In this document: positions 11,587 to 23,960 of the stretch, in pieces
How positions within the stretch are numbered: the stretch's first letter is position 1
Layout of the letters: each line of letters starts with the position of its first letter
Assembly: GCA_021397835.1 (NCBI GenBank)
Contig: JAJFZO010000287.1
Span: forward strand, 2,792,501-2,856,500
Reading direction: 5' to 3'
DNA from: Moringa oleifera
Lineage: Eukaryota > Streptophyta > Magnoliopsida > Brassicales > Moringaceae
DNA: 64,000 nucleotides
Translations under genes and position numbers: made by a program
The notes under the pieces: generated by a model
Told to the model about the DNA's origin: nothing
Databases searched by the model: none
Seen by the model: only the letters and a program-made list of their open reading frames with translations

Positions 11587-12942
11587 TGTTGGGGGCTTAT
11601 GATATGGGTAAATTAGGATAGCCTATCATAAGCTTGTACCCATTGGAAATTTTAAAATAACCCATGATAATGCTAAACCAAGTAACAGCCAACAACCCAA
11701 GCCAATACCTATAATCTAAACTTGACTTGTGAAGTAAGTATAACTTGGCTTAGTGAGACTAGCTTCTCTAAGAAGTTACCTAAAAGGGAAATGACAAAGC
11801 AAACCTTGTCTTCGACCTTTGGTATCTTCCTTCTAGAACTACCACCAATAACCATATGGTAGAAAATTGAGTTCATGGTAGGATCTTTGTACTTATGTAC
11901 CAGCCTTCTCACATGCTTAACCATGAAGATTTTAATGTCAAGTACTTGCCCACAACTGACATGCAAGATTCAACACTTGCAATATTATTTCATTTGATTT
12001 ACTTTCAATCTAAATTCTAACTTGAGCATCCTAAAGGGCACATCCATGCTTCTTTTACTCTCGTTTATAAAGATTCACAATCCAATAGCCTATCATTGGA
12101 ATTCGATTAACCCAAATTCGACTCGAATACTTTCCATTTTTGGCAACATTAATATCAAAAAATCAAATATGAAGATACTTAAAATCCTAAATATAAACTT
12201 GCATAAATAAAAAGAAAATCAAAATGATACTAACCACACATCTTTCAATTTCTGTAATATCAACTTGGGGTTTTAAAGAGAAAATGATTTATATTATCAA
12301 TCCATTTTAGTGTTTATGGTAATTTCAAACTCAAACAGTATCACTCTCATAATAGTATATTATCAATCTCAATAGAGTTTTAAGCTATTTTAAACCTAAT
12401 AAAATCTAAGATAAATATTAAAATTTAAATTTTATTTATATAAAAGCTATTGTTAAATTAGAATTTAATTATATTATAATCTTTGTAGAGTTTTAAGCTA
12501 TTTTAAACTCAAAAAAATTTAAAATTAAATATTAAGATTCAAAAATTTTTTATATAAAAACTATCATTAGATTAAAATTTAAAATTAAATTAATTATATA
12601 CAAATAAAACTTAAAATTTACATTAATGTCATATTATGTGTATGTGCGCATGTGTGTGTCTGACTTAGGCACATGCACTTTACAAATAACGGCATGCATC
12701 TTCTCGCCTTCTACTCCACATAAAAGTCTTAGGTACATCTAAATGTCAATCTAATCTCCATTAATCTTTATTTCTCTTCATCTACTCTCTTGATTTCATC
12801 TCTAACTTGAGTATTATAGGAACACACCTACGTTCAACTCTCTCAATCTAGTAAGGATTGACCATGAAAACTTACTAAAATTTGGCCATTAATGGCCCAA
12901 CCTTTCAAAATAATTTCTTATAATATCAAAAGATGTTGTCTG
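11587..12942 (+). mobile_element. LTR of the older Ty3/gypsy family (copy with gag B behind it)
   Basis: It starts at TGTTGGGGGCTTATGATATG, and the same phrase GGCTTATGATATGG opens the second copy at about 15744. Its 3' part (GCATCTTCTCGCCTTCTACT, then TAAGGATTGACCATGAAAAC) matches 35490-35680 well, so 11587-12942 and 15744-15876 plus 35323-35742 are two LTRs of one family. The end near 12942 is followed by TTGGAACCACCGATCAAG. This resembles a decayed version of the usual TTGGCGCCGTCTGTGGGAA primer-binding region. Positions 12130-12640 look inserted. Boundaries are approximate. Confidence 0.65.
12130..12640. repeat. AT-rich repeat inserted in the gypsy LTR, same family as 6190-7963
   Basis: GAAGATACTTAAAATCCTAA followed by ATATAAACTTGCATAAATAAAAA matches 9233-9280. 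TTTTAAGCTATTTTAAAC followed by ATAAATATTAAAATTTAAA (twice, near 12380 and 12490) matches 6290-6340. Compared with the array at 6190-7963 the two parts occur in swapped order. Reading frame 12022-12210 overlaps this and is not gene-like. Confidence 0.55.
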
Positions 12943-14300
12943 TTGGAACCACCGATCAAGAAGTTTTATGGCTCCACGCTAAACAAGATCATCCTTAAAT
13001 CAAGAACAGGTCATCAAGTCATCCAAAGTAGTGACCAAACTCATAGTTCTTCGTTGTATTCACCTCCCATGCAAGTAACTATTGCCTCTTCTTGTGGTCA
13101 CGACCTCTCCTATCCCTCTAATCTATAATTTCTCTATTCCCATGGTGGTCAAACCCATGTTGATGATGGCTCTACAAATTCGACCTCTATCAATCATGAG
13201 GCCCATGGCCATTCACCCTCACTACCCCATGCTTTACCTCTAACTATGTCAACATAACCCATGATGACTCAACCACCATATCCACCTCATTCGAGAATGT
13301 AAGATTTCTCAAGAATGTCCAAGTTTCTAAGAAACCAAGAACTTCTACCCTTATACCCTAGTGAGGAATGCCCCCTGGCTTTATCAAGAGTAAAGTGTAT
13401 GGCTCAAATCCTCTAAACCTTGATTAGCCAACTGTGATCTTAAGGACATGTTTACCGTTATCTTTTCGGTCACTACCTTCCTTATGGAGAAGATTAGATA
13501 ACTAAAAATTCCACGAAGAAACTAGGGAAGTGGGATTTGAATGATCTTGTTCCAAGGCCTTTAGCCACTGACGGGAAGTATCTATCATCGAAGCATTTAC
13601 CGCTTCCCATCTAAGGGCCTCCTATTCGAATGACTCAAAATACAAAATCTTGAATAAGAAAGTAATCTTTTTGAACCAAAAGATTGAATTGATAGAAAAG
13701 AAAGGTCAATACTATTTTAACCTTTCCAAAATATGTCTTTTTTCACCCAAGATAGTCTTTAAACTTCCATGCCTTTAAAATTTCATACACCCATGATAGA
13801 GTCTTATGATAAAACCATCAGACCTCTAAGATCATTTGGAATGCTTCAAAACCTCGATAATCATTCAAGGCACTCAAGATGCCATACTATGCACGTTATT
13901 CCTAGTGACACAAAGTAAGGTAGCTAAATCTTGATAGTTATTCTTGGAACTAACTGTGATTAATAGCTATCAAACTCCTAGGCAGTATTCCTTATTTAGG
14001 TTCATAAGCAGTACGATAAAAAATGACTCATTAAACCTCTTTCGAGTAAAGTAGAAACCTAGTGAACCCTTAAAAGAGTTCATGAAAATATTCAAAGGAG
14101 CTATTTTAGAGGCAAAAGAGGTTTAACAAATGGTGGCTATTTTAACAGTGAAAAAGATCTTACAATCATGCCTTTTGTACAGTGCCTTGAGGAAGACCAT
14201 ACTTGAAACAATGAATGCAATGTTCATCAAAGTAGAGAAATATGTTAATCAAAAAGAAGATATTAAATGGTAGCTAGAGTCACAACAAAATTTAGGGATT
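12943..14300 (+). pseudogene. Ty3/gypsy gag relic, copy B
   Basis: Downstream of the LTR and PBS-like site, plus-strand fragments match plant gypsy gag. ESYDKT is near 13795, followed after a frame change by segments aligning with the YDG..DP..HL..F start of gag. VYKQYDK-like sequence is near 14010-14025, and a MNAMFIKVEKYVNQKED segment near 14213-14265 resembles the helical C-terminal part of gag. Many stops and several frame changes. The open frame 12892-13128 (78 codons) straddles the PBS and leader and is probably fortuitous. Confidence 0.6.
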
Positions 14301-15743
14301 GTTGGCCCTAAAATAATCATAAAAGAATAGGTCTTTGTAAACGATAACTAAGATTGAAATAAAGTATTCATCAAAAGGCAAATATTCCTAAGGGCACATA
14401 TAATAAACCACAACACGAAAGCACGACCAAAAGGGGCACACATAAGACATGAAAGCTATATGGGATATATAGACCCAATTACATGAAAGTTACATTTGCA
14501 AATAGACACACATATGATTCCACTAAAAGAAAGTTGCAAATATAAAGTGGGCACACACTTAATATCCTAACGAAAAGACATCACCATTCAAATATTTGAT
14601 AAAATGTATCCAAAAAAAATCTTAAAATAGCATTCAACATTTCATCACTTACATTAACAGAGACGGCTTTCAAAATATTGCTCACGACAATATCAACAAT
14701 CATTAAATTCCTAAATATGGAAACATCTTCTAAAATACTTTTGACAAACTTAGAGGCATTAAAGCCCTCAATCTAAGTAATAACTACAGTAACTACTCTA
14801 GCAACCTTTTCACCAACATCAATAAGAGTATATTCTATATAAAAAATTATGCAAATATAAATCTATCCATGGAAGCTAATGCTCTGAAAACAGCTTTCGA
14901 CTAACAGGTTCTTACTAGGAGGAACTTACCACCAGAAGTAGCTTCTAAGATTGGCTTAACAAGCTTAACATTCCACTAGTGAATAAAAGAGATATTAAGC
15001 CTAAAACTATAAAGACCTAAATGTCAAAAGTACCTTTAAGACCTTTTTTTTTAAAAAAGAAAATAATAAGATTTTCAGTAAAAACTGCATTTTAAGTAAA
15101 AAAGTTCCTCTCCAAAGTGAAAGTACAATGAATTAAACAAAAATAGCTTCGGCTACAGAAAGACTAACTTTGATTACATAAAAATAACTTTAACAATGTC
15201 ATAATAACAACAATAATATGAAAAACAACTATTACCACTTGCAAATCTGCTTTAGATTCCATCACAACAACTTCTAGAGAATACAAGGTAATCCTATACC
15301 TATTATTACTAAAAAATATATGAGCTGCAGTAAAAAGGTCCCTAAACAATACCATATTAAGCACTTAAGGACAAAATTATAGGAAATTCATAAGTAGATA
15401 CCTATAGGATTTATGACCCTTCATATATAAACAAGATCCTATAAAACTTATAGCTTGTCTGTATAAACAAGTTCACTTTACAACATAAAACAAGGCCATT
15501 CTTAGGCACAAAAAGACATGAGAATAAATGGTAACTGAGTTATAATAAGTCAAAATCGCATAAATGGGGTAGAAATCTAGCAGCTAACATCCTAAAAAGT
15601 TGCCTTTTAAAAACTTCTTTACACACAAAAAAATCACATCGACACCTTAATAAGAACCTCCCTAAAATCAAAGGAAATAGTTAGAACTAGTACTTGATTA
15701 TTATTCCTTATACTTTAGGTTGAAATTCTCTATAAATTCAAGA
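14301..15743. other. Decayed interior of the gypsy element, no domain recognised
   Basis: This lies between gag B and the second LTR, where protease and polymerase should be. I could not recognise them in any frame, so the interior is deleted, replaced or too decayed. The 66-codon minus-strand frame at 15164-15364 shows no family motif. Confidence 0.4.
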
Positions 15744-15876
15744 GTAAAAAGGCTTATGATATGGATAAAATAGGCTACCTAAGCTCAACCCCATAGAACA
15801 TCTAAATCAAGCCCATTAAGAATTCCAAGATCCATTCACAAAGATAAGCCTAGTAAGCAGGCCCAAGTATCCTTGG
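15744..15876 (+). mobile_element. First part of the second gypsy LTR, split by the Tat/Ogre insertion
   Basis: AAGGCTTATGATATGGATAA opens this part like the LTR at 11587. It is cut at CTTGG (15872-15876), the target duplication of the Tat/Ogre-like element, and resumes at 35323. Confidence 0.65.
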
Positions 15877-18800
15877 TATCATGATTAGGGTTTCAATTAG
15901 GAAAAACCACAGTGTAAGAGAATACTATGAGTCACCAGCAATCTTTTTAAGAGTGATTGGCCCCTATCCTAAAGTAAGGCTAATCGATAAAAAGAAAGTT
16001 GAGATTCTAGGTTCGAGAGCCAGTTACATTTAAGAAAGGATTAGCATCCCCTAAATGCCTAAAAATTTGTACCATTTTGATTTCTTTCCTAAAAAATTAT
16101 TTTTGGGTATTTTGGTCAAAGTGCTTGAAACTTCGTACTTACTTCATTCTCATGTACCAAAACATTATTTAGGGAAAAAATGATTTTTATTTACCCACCT
16201 TTTTTTTTCATCCATAACAAGGCTAAAAATCATATATATATATATATAAAACAATTTCTATTATGAGAGAAAATAAAATTTAATTAAAAAAATTCTAATA
16301 TGAATATCTTTTCTTTTCCTATAATATGATTGAGCCATATACTAAAATATTACATAGATTAAGACATATAACTTAATAAGAATCTAGTGATAATCAATAT
16401 TCTCAAGCAATTTTATTTAGGAAATAAATATATACTTTACTAAATGAATACAAGAAGTGAGATTAGATACCCTTTGAAGTCCCTTACACTTTTTGTAGTA
16501 TTCCTCCATTCTTCAATACCATCAACCATAAAATTTCAATGGAAATTTGTTTGAAAAGAAACGAAAACTTTAATGAAACAACAAAAATTACAGAGAATTT
16601 TTTTCTTTAGAGAATTTTCTCTTATTTCCTAATGAGAATACTTGATATGTGTCTACTTTAATTTATGACTAATTTTTTCTAACTATAAGATCTAGCGCCT
16701 GTTCATAGGAATTCAATAGCGTAGGTTTGCTGCAAATGGCGGGTAGATGCAGTGTGCCCAACAAACTCTGCCTTTAGGTTCAATAGAGTTTACTTCACTT
16801 TGAGAGGTCTTTCGAGACTCTTTTTAAGTGCATTCATTAATTCTAACTTGATTTTCACCCTTTTCGATCTCGTTTGAATAGGACGACATATTATTTTTTA
16901 ATTTCGCTTGGATAGCCCAATAACAAGTTTTCTTAACTAACTTTTATCACGTCACTCAAATCTTTTGATCTTAGAAGCTTGATTTTAGTTTTTAGTTATA
17001 GTTCTCAGTCTTCTCATGCATTTTGCCTCTCTTTGTATAATTTTTTACTTAAAATTTTCATTTAACTGAAACATTTGGTGAAAATTATTTTGCAGACTCC
17101 CTTGATTGCTCTAACTTTAGGAAAACTACCACATCAGTAACTCTGCATACTATGTGGATGCCAATTAGGAAGGTCTGCCTCTACTCAAATGATTTTAACT
17201 CAATGCTACCAATCGAGTCACCTTATTTTTACCTGTTATCCTTTTAATATGATGTGGTAATGTCACCAAATGACATCTTGCCACATCAATTAATGAGATA
17301 AGTAGCTGTAATGCCACTCTCACCATTTCATCAACATCGTACCATTGGAATTCTACCACCTTGATCACCTTGCCACGTTAATAGCACTATTAATGGCTAG
17401 TTTACCTTATCAGTAAAAGCATCCTTACATAACATTATGTCATGCCATCTCTTCATTACACTTCAATAGTAGTACTTAGCCAAACCATGCCACATCAACT
17501 CATCCTGCCACGTCGCAACATTACCTTCAAAGAGTTTGCCTTTCATAAAGCTATTCTTAATATCTAATCCATTCTTAAATCTTTTGTTTTCATTTCTCTG
17601 AGTCTTTTTATAGTCTTCCTTATCTTTTTGCTCTAGAAACTACCTTTTACTCTCTCTAATCTCCATAGACTATCACAATGTGAGTTTTCTTTGCTTCCAT
17701 TGAAGTCTTCTATCTCTTGATAAATTTCACTTTATTTTGCTTTCTTCTTTTTGTTTACTCTAGCTTTCACGAAATTTATAGGTTCCTTAGTGATTACCAA
17801 TAGGGGTTTGATTAGAATTAGAAGAACATATAGGATCCTTACCTTAATGGGCATGGTAATTCCCACTCTTGATAAGAGGCCCTAGTCCAAAAAGTTAGAT
17901 GCTTTTTGTGTATTCAAGGAATGTCTTAAAAGAGGCTTAAGACTTCCTCTAAATGCCTTGTTTAGAGTGATTTATGATAATTAGCGGATATATCTCTTTC
18001 AACTAGTAACCATTCTTAGAGAATCATTATTGCTTTCTTTGCTAGATGTTCAGATTTAAGAACCACGGATTTATAATACCTAGTTTTTTCTAAATTTTTT
18101 GAGCTAAAGCATCTATAGATTAACTTAGGATACCCTATGAAATTTTGGTACTTTTTATCAAGAAGGCCCTTACTCTTTACTTTTGACCTTTTGAAAGTAG
18201 TAAAACACTAGAAACAATCACATTTTTTGGTGTTTTAGAATAAAATTCCTCATAGTATTAATCAATAGACTCAACCAAATCAATAATATGCCCCTAATGT
18301 TACTCTTTGTAAGCTTCTTGCTACTTTCAAGCAAACTCTAACGAGCAGCAAGAAGACTCTACTTATTTTCACAATTTTTAGTGATTCATACATAATTAGA
18401 GTCAATTCTCATCTTGCATCACAAGAGCTTATTTCACTATCAACCTTTAAAGAGCTTTTCAATCTTCTTTTTACATTATCTCCCTAAGAGGTAAACTCTC
18501 CTTAAAAGTCTACTCTAGTTAATTCATTTTCTATCCTCCCTAGTCTTCCTTCCCCTATTAAGAGATCTCATATTAAAAATGTTTCTATACCTCTCCCTAT
18601 AAATAAGCTAGATACTCTATCATCATTAGGTAAGCTCAACTTATGATGTGCTATGAGTTTATGCTTTTGGCAAATTGTTATTATTTTTTTGGTAAATTAT
18701 TTTTTGATAATGCCTAGAGCTGGAAAGAAGAGTTTCAAAGAGGTAGCTAAGGGAGCTAAGAAAACACCTCCAAGCTCCTCTTTCAAGAAAGGCTAAATGG

Positions 18801-20438
18801 CAGCACTTTTTTTACAGAAGGCACACACCTAGCATAATGTGCCTTTTCGGATGGTGACTTTTGTAGACTTTTCCCTTCAGCAGGAGCCTATAATAGTCAC
18901 CACTACTTCTCAGTGCCGAAAATAAAGAAACTTATTCTTGAAGTGGTGCTGCCAACCTCAACCTTCTTAGACTTGCTAAACGAGAAAATGGTACACTAGA
19001 GAAGATGTTTGATCTATTGGCTGAGGTATTCTTATTTATTAACTGACACATTTTTTACTTTCTCCTTTTACAGTTGACTCATAAATCTATTCTATTTATA
19101 GGTTATATAGGAGTTTACTCTAATAGCAGAGAAATATAAGATTCAAAGCCAAGTTAAATATGTATTTCAGGAAGCTAAAAAAGCTCTTTAAAAAGTTAAG
19201 AAGAGAAGAGTTTAGCTAACAGCAAAAGTCTCTACCCTTAAGCAGCAAAAACAAAAAGTAGACCAAGAAATCTTTAAATGAAAATAAAAATAAAAAAAAT
19301 GAAGGTAGTTGCAGTAAGAGTAGTTGAAGAATAAGCACCTAGAACAATTGGTTGCTACTAAGGAAGAGGTAATAGTAGCTTTAAAAAGTGGTAAAGAGCT
19401 GAACAAAATGATATTAGAGAAATGTACAAAAGTATTCTAGAAAGTGAGAAAAGACACTAAGGTAAGATTATTGAAGGAAAACCCTCAACTCAACCTAGAC
19501 ATCATCACTATAGAGCCAACCTCAGCTTCAACCTTTCAAACCATTTTAGCCCCTCTTGAACCTATGGGAAGCCCAGTCCTTATATCCCCTGACTCCATGA
19601 GCCAAATCCTCTAAGAATCGGATAAAGACTACTAATCCTAAGAAAATTTTCTTCTATGTTTTTTTGCATTCTAAACTCAATGTAATTTATATATCATATA
19701 GAGTGTAATAAGCCTCTTCTAACACTCTTTTATATATTCTCTCTTTTGGATATTGTCATTTAAAATAAAATAACAATATAAAAAGACATTAAAAAAATTT
19801 AAAGTTTTATCCTTCATCACAATAAATTCCCATCACTTTCTTTTAAACTTAAGAATGGGCTCTCTCTTAAGCATAGGGTAAACTCCTTTTAGGAAAAGTA
19901 TAAAAAATGTAAAATAAGAGTCAAAAAAGTCTACTTTCATTAGAATAAAATTTTAATGTCTTAATATTCACTTTGTATCCACAGGTAGATTCTCTCTTAC
20001 TCATCTTTTGAAACTTCAGTTTCTTCCCAGCTTTGTTAGGAAAGAGTGTCAAGAATCTAAAATGAGCACTTACATACTCTTTCTCCTTTAGATATAAGAT
20101 CTTTAAGGTCTTATTATTCAGTTTTTCCTTTAAAAATACTTTTTCATAGTCTCCTTTATAAATTTCAGAATCTCTGTAATGCAAGTAATGTCTTTTGGCC
20201 ACGAGGTAAACTCTCCCTAAGATAAGTGTCAAAAACTGCAAAATATAAGACTTAACACTCTGTTTTCACTTTTACTAGGTCACCTACTAGATTTTTCCTC
20301 AAAGGCCTAATTTCTCCCTCATTCGACTTCCTATCCATATTCTTCCCGAAATTGACACTATTATTCTTGAGACAATAGAATGATAATGGCACCTTTCTCA
20401 TTTTACTTTTTTAATGGAGCAAAGTTTAAGTATCGACA
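15877..20438 (-). repeat. Left LTR (3' LTR of the minus-strand Tat/Ogre-like element)
   Basis: It aligns from end to end with 30665-35317. Good anchors are GAGTCACCA near 15930/30716, TGACCTTTTGAAAG near 18185 and its counterpart near 32940, and GCAAAGTTTAAGTATC at the end. The initial TG has become TA. It includes an AT microsatellite at 16228-16249. Confidence 0.9.
17770..19640 (+). pseudogene. LTR-borne relic ORF on the opposite strand to gag-pol (left LTR copy)
   Basis: Plus-strand frames give FCVFKECLKRGLRLPLNALF near 17910-17970. This resembles the Y..QLKAGLRFPLHPF block of plant proteins labelled 'putative gypsy type transposon' (Pfam Transposase_28). Further on, after Ser/Pro-rich sequence and a lysine-rich start (MPRAGKKSFKEVAKGAKKTP near 18710-18770), come charged helical segments. 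The end near 19480-19620 reads NPQLNLDIITIEP. It resembles the conserved ...FP.LDLS.I tail of the same proteins. Stops are frequent. Function unknown; it is a relic but keeps domain order and matches the right LTR copy. Family assignment is inference. Confidence 0.6.
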
Positions 20439-20799
20439 GATGACAAATTTTGTCCTCATGACTTCTTTGCCTTTTCTTAAAACAGAATCCTCTAAAGTAT
20501 TCTCTTCTCTATATACTTTTTTATTTTTCTCTTTTTTTCCTATTTTCCTTGTTTTTCTATTTTTTTAAAGTTATACAAAAGATCAAAAATGAAGTTTGTT
20601 TTATGAAATTGGTTTGGTAATGACATATTTATCACTGAAGATGGAATTCTTCCCTATCTGTTGATGACAAATACTTCATTTACCATTGAAAAGTTCTTAG
20701 TTCCAATGGCTTCTGTAAGATCTTTCTCGACTTTTAATGAAAGAGTGCAACTTTCATCTTGTGATGAAATTCTTTCTCGTCTTAGTAAGATTCAAATTC
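20439..20799. other. Junction of left LTR and interior, possible polypurine tract
   Basis: On the minus strand the LTR should be preceded by a polypurine tract. The nearest candidate is GAGGACAAAATTT (plus-strand 20445-20457), which is not strongly purine-pure. Positions 20510-20570 are an extreme pyrimidine run on the plus strand (purine on the minus). No gene; the 62-codon frame at 20380-20568 is made of this run. Confidence 0.4.
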
Positions 20800-21310
20800 C
20801 ATCGTTATTATCAAAATTCTTCCTCAATATTTGATGAAGTAAGGTTTTTATATCCCATCAGAATCATCTTCGATGTTCCACATATAGAATATTTTGAAAA
20901 GTCTTATCTTTCATGAAAACTGTTTTTGATATACAGTGACTTGCCTACCAAAATTTTGCCTCGACGTGCCTTATGAACATTGTCTCCTATCAGAATCATC
21001 CTTGATATTCAACATTTGTAAAGAATGATATTTTCAAATGTTTTATCTTTCAACAAAATCATCCTTAATGTATGACAATTTGGCCAGCAAAATTCTTCCT
21101 TGACATGCCCTACAAACATTGTCTCTTGTTGAAATCATCCTCGACATTTGACATTATAAAGAATAAGTTTAAAACTTTGAAATGTCACATTTACCATCGA
21201 AATTATCCTCGATGTATGATGATTTGATTATCAAAATTCTTCTTTAACATGCCCTACAAACATCATCTCCTAGTCGGATTTGTCCTCAACATTTATCATT
21301 TCATGTTAAA
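20800..21310. repeat. ~140-bp tandem repeat in the 3' untranslated part of the Tat/Ogre-like element
   Basis: CAAAATTTTGCCTCGACGTGCC at 20949, CAAAATTCTTCCTTGACATG at 21088 and CAAAATTCTTCTTTAACATG at 21232 mark units of 139 and 144 bp. A partial unit precedes them near 20808. Each has a second motif, AATCATCCTCGACATTTGAC. Tat-lineage elements are known for variable minisatellites between pol and the 3' LTR; this fits that position. A TA microsatellite follows at 21322-21341. Confidence 0.8.
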
Positions 21311-21917
21311 GGTGTATGTTTGTATATATATATATATATATTAGTTTATTTGCTTGGTCATAAAAGTTTATAATTTATCAATCAAAGTTATTTGTCTTAT
21401 CATTTTTTTTTCTTTTTTCTCTCTTGTTTTCTGCAAGGAATAATGGATTCTTTCGAATTTTATCATACCTTGAAAATATAATTACTAGAAAAATGATAAA
21501 TCCAATCAATGATTTAGGATTGCTAATAGAGGCACTCTTTATATACACTCTTTGGGTTTTTTTTTCCTCATAGTGTTTCCTTAAAAGTATTCTTTTTTCT
21601 TTAATTTTACCATAATTAATCTCATATTTTTTTGGAAACCATCTTCATCTTGATGTTGAATTTCATTTTGAACAGATAGTTAATCACGACTTTCTTAGAA
21701 ATAACATTCAGTAGTTTAGAAAATTATCAAAATGGTATTGCAATGAGCGATTATATTTCAAGGGTAGGTTCATACAAGAAAGAACTAGCAATTCACTCTC
21801 CTTCACTTTGGCATTAGCTAGGTCCACTTCTTATGAATACTAGCCACACTAATACGCTAGATACCTTTAATGAAAAAAAAGAAAAAGGCTCTTCTTTTAT
21901 CCTCATTGATTTATTTC

Positions 21918-22945
21918 TCATGCATACTATTTTTTGACAATATTTGAATTCATAAGGCTTGGTAATTCTTCCCTATCCATTTCTTGTAGAATAAAAAATC
22001 TTTCAAAGAAAAGCCTTTTTCACCACATATGGTCCATCCTAACTAGGTGCCTATTTTCCCTTTTCGTCTGTCACATTCTCGAGTATGAATTTTAACACAA
22101 ATTTTCCTTCTTTAATCACATGGGTTTCACTTTCTTGTTATATGCCTCTTCATTCTGCTTTACTAAAGTTGCATGTGACAAATAGCCTTCAATCTCTTAT
22201 CGTCTATCATATTCAATTATTCATATTGTCATGATCCATTCAACTTCTTCTACTTATGCTTCCATAAGGACCCTTAAGGATGAAATTTGTATTTTAATTA
22301 GTAATACTAGTTCTGTACCATGTACCAAGAAATACAGAGTTGCCCTAGTGCATGTTCTTACTGAAGTTTTATAAGTCTAAAAAGCCAATGGTAGCATGTC
22401 ATGCCAATCTTTATTAGTCATTGACATTTTCTAAATTATCTTCTTGATGTTCTTATTAGCAGCTTCTACTACTCCATTCACGTAGGCCTATATGAAGTTG
22501 AATTATGATGTGTTAAGTTAAATTAAGTACATATTTATTTTATCTACCTATTATTCAAATTGGCTACATTATTTGAAATTATCCTTTTTGAAGGCCCATA
22601 TAAAAGGATAATTTCTTTTTTAGGAATTAATTCACTATAACTTTCGTAATATAGTAATAGGAACCAATCTCTACCAATTTGGTGCAATAATCTATAAATA
22701 CAAGAATAAATCGATGACTATTAGAAGCCTTCGAGGATATTGGTCCAATTATATCGAAGCCCCACATAGACAATGGTTAAGGTGAATTCATCACATGCAA
22801 AGGAGATAGATAAGCATGTATTTTGTCTTTATAAATTTGACATTTATAGTATTTTCTCACATTTTAGATTCAATCCTCTATATCTAGCTAGCCAAAAGTA
22901 TTTTCTCACAATTTTTGATCCGCTAGCGTGAATACTGCACACCCT
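21918..22945 (-). pseudogene. Integrase domain of the Tat/Ogre-like element
   Basis: In minus-strand order: YYKCQIYKDKIHAYLSPLHV (zinc-finger end and linker, near 22790-22860), MWGFDIIGPISSKASNSHRF (near 22710-22765), IISNNVANLN (near 22560-22590), NGVVEAANKNIKKII (near 22435-22480). DWHDMLPLAF and SVRTCTRATLYFLVHG follow, then ISSLRVLMEA, AYNKKVKPM, and the C-terminal MDREELPSL and SNIVKK to a stop at 21918-21920. The first catalytic Asp (GFDIIGP) and the Glu (VVEAAN) are kept; the second Asp is Asn (IISNN for the usual IISDN). Several in-frame stops. The set is typical of Tat-lineage integrase. Confidence 0.9.
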
Positions 22946-23299
22946 TTTATGTAGTTTTTCATGATTTTGGTGAACTCATTCTTATCTACACATTAAAGCA
23001 TAGTTTGATTAAAACTCCTTTTGTATAGAATATCATCATCCAGAATGAAATTTACAGTCAACTTTCTTAATAATTTTTTTTGGCATTTTTTGGATATTGC
23101 TAGCAGTTTAGGTATCTTTGAATATCATGATACCAAGATTTTTCTTGTAATGTTTCTTCAATTACAGCACAATATGCTGGTGATTCTTAAATACTCATTA
23201 TATTTGGCAGTACTAATTGTGGATCATTCACTTGAAACATAGAGGGTAATATTGCTAATGCATCTGCTAGTTGATTGTCTTCTCTTAGTTAAGTGATGA

Positions 23300-23960
23300 A
23301 AAGTTATTTCTTCAAAATTCTTAATCAATTTTTTTACCAAGGTATAGTATTTTACAAATTCTTGATTTTTGAACATCTAACCACCTTTTAACTAATTTAT
23401 TACTAGAGCCAAATCACCAAACACTCTTATATGGGTTATCTTTTTATCAATTACTATGCGTAATCCTATAATACATTCCTTATATTCTACTATATTATTG
23501 GTTGAAATAAAATCCAAATAAACCATGAATGGACAATATCTCATTTTTTAAGATTCTCAATGCCATGTTCAAGTATGTTAGAGAATTTCTCAAAATAAAT
23601 TTCCTCATCAAGAAAATCAAAGTTTATTAATTGATGGTCATTGCTGGTATGATCTGCTAAGAAGTCGGATATAGCACCACTTTTGACAATATTTTTGAGT
23701 GAAATATATCAAGTCAAATTTTGATGGTAAAACCTATCATCGTGCTACCCTTTTTAACAACGAGGATTTTTCAAACAGGTATTTCATAATATCCAACTTG
23801 GCAATAATCCATGTTGTATGGCTTAAGAAATATTAGCGAAGCCTATAAGTTTCCTAGGCCATTGCATAGGAAATTTTTTCAATCGATGATTAATTGGCCT
23901 TATAATCAGTAAATTTCTTACTTAAATAATAGATGTTGTTTTCCTTCTTTTTTGACTCAC
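23300..23960 (-). pseudogene. RNase H domain of the Tat/Ogre-like element
   Basis: Minus-strand reading near 23330-23500 gives NNIVEYKECIIGLRIVIDKK, then IRVFGDLALVINQLKG and VKYYTLVKKLIKNFEEITFH. This matches the plant gypsy RNase H blocks NN.AEYEA.I.GL, V.GDS.LV..Q..G and YT.......F..., followed by the FHHVPR-like end. The Ser of the GDS triad is Leu here. The N-terminal part nearer 23900 is decayed. This second RNase H, after the RT-linked one, is typical of the Tat lineage. Confidence 0.8.

Noticed and set aside
16000..16030. GGTTCGAGAGCC as a tRNA T-arm
   Set aside because: It lies in the LTR, recurs as a diverged form in the other LTR, and no tRNA can be folded around it.
19921..20241. 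106-codon minus-strand frame in the left LTR
   Set aside because: No retroelement or host motif; the matching part of the right LTR is not open, so it is not conserved.
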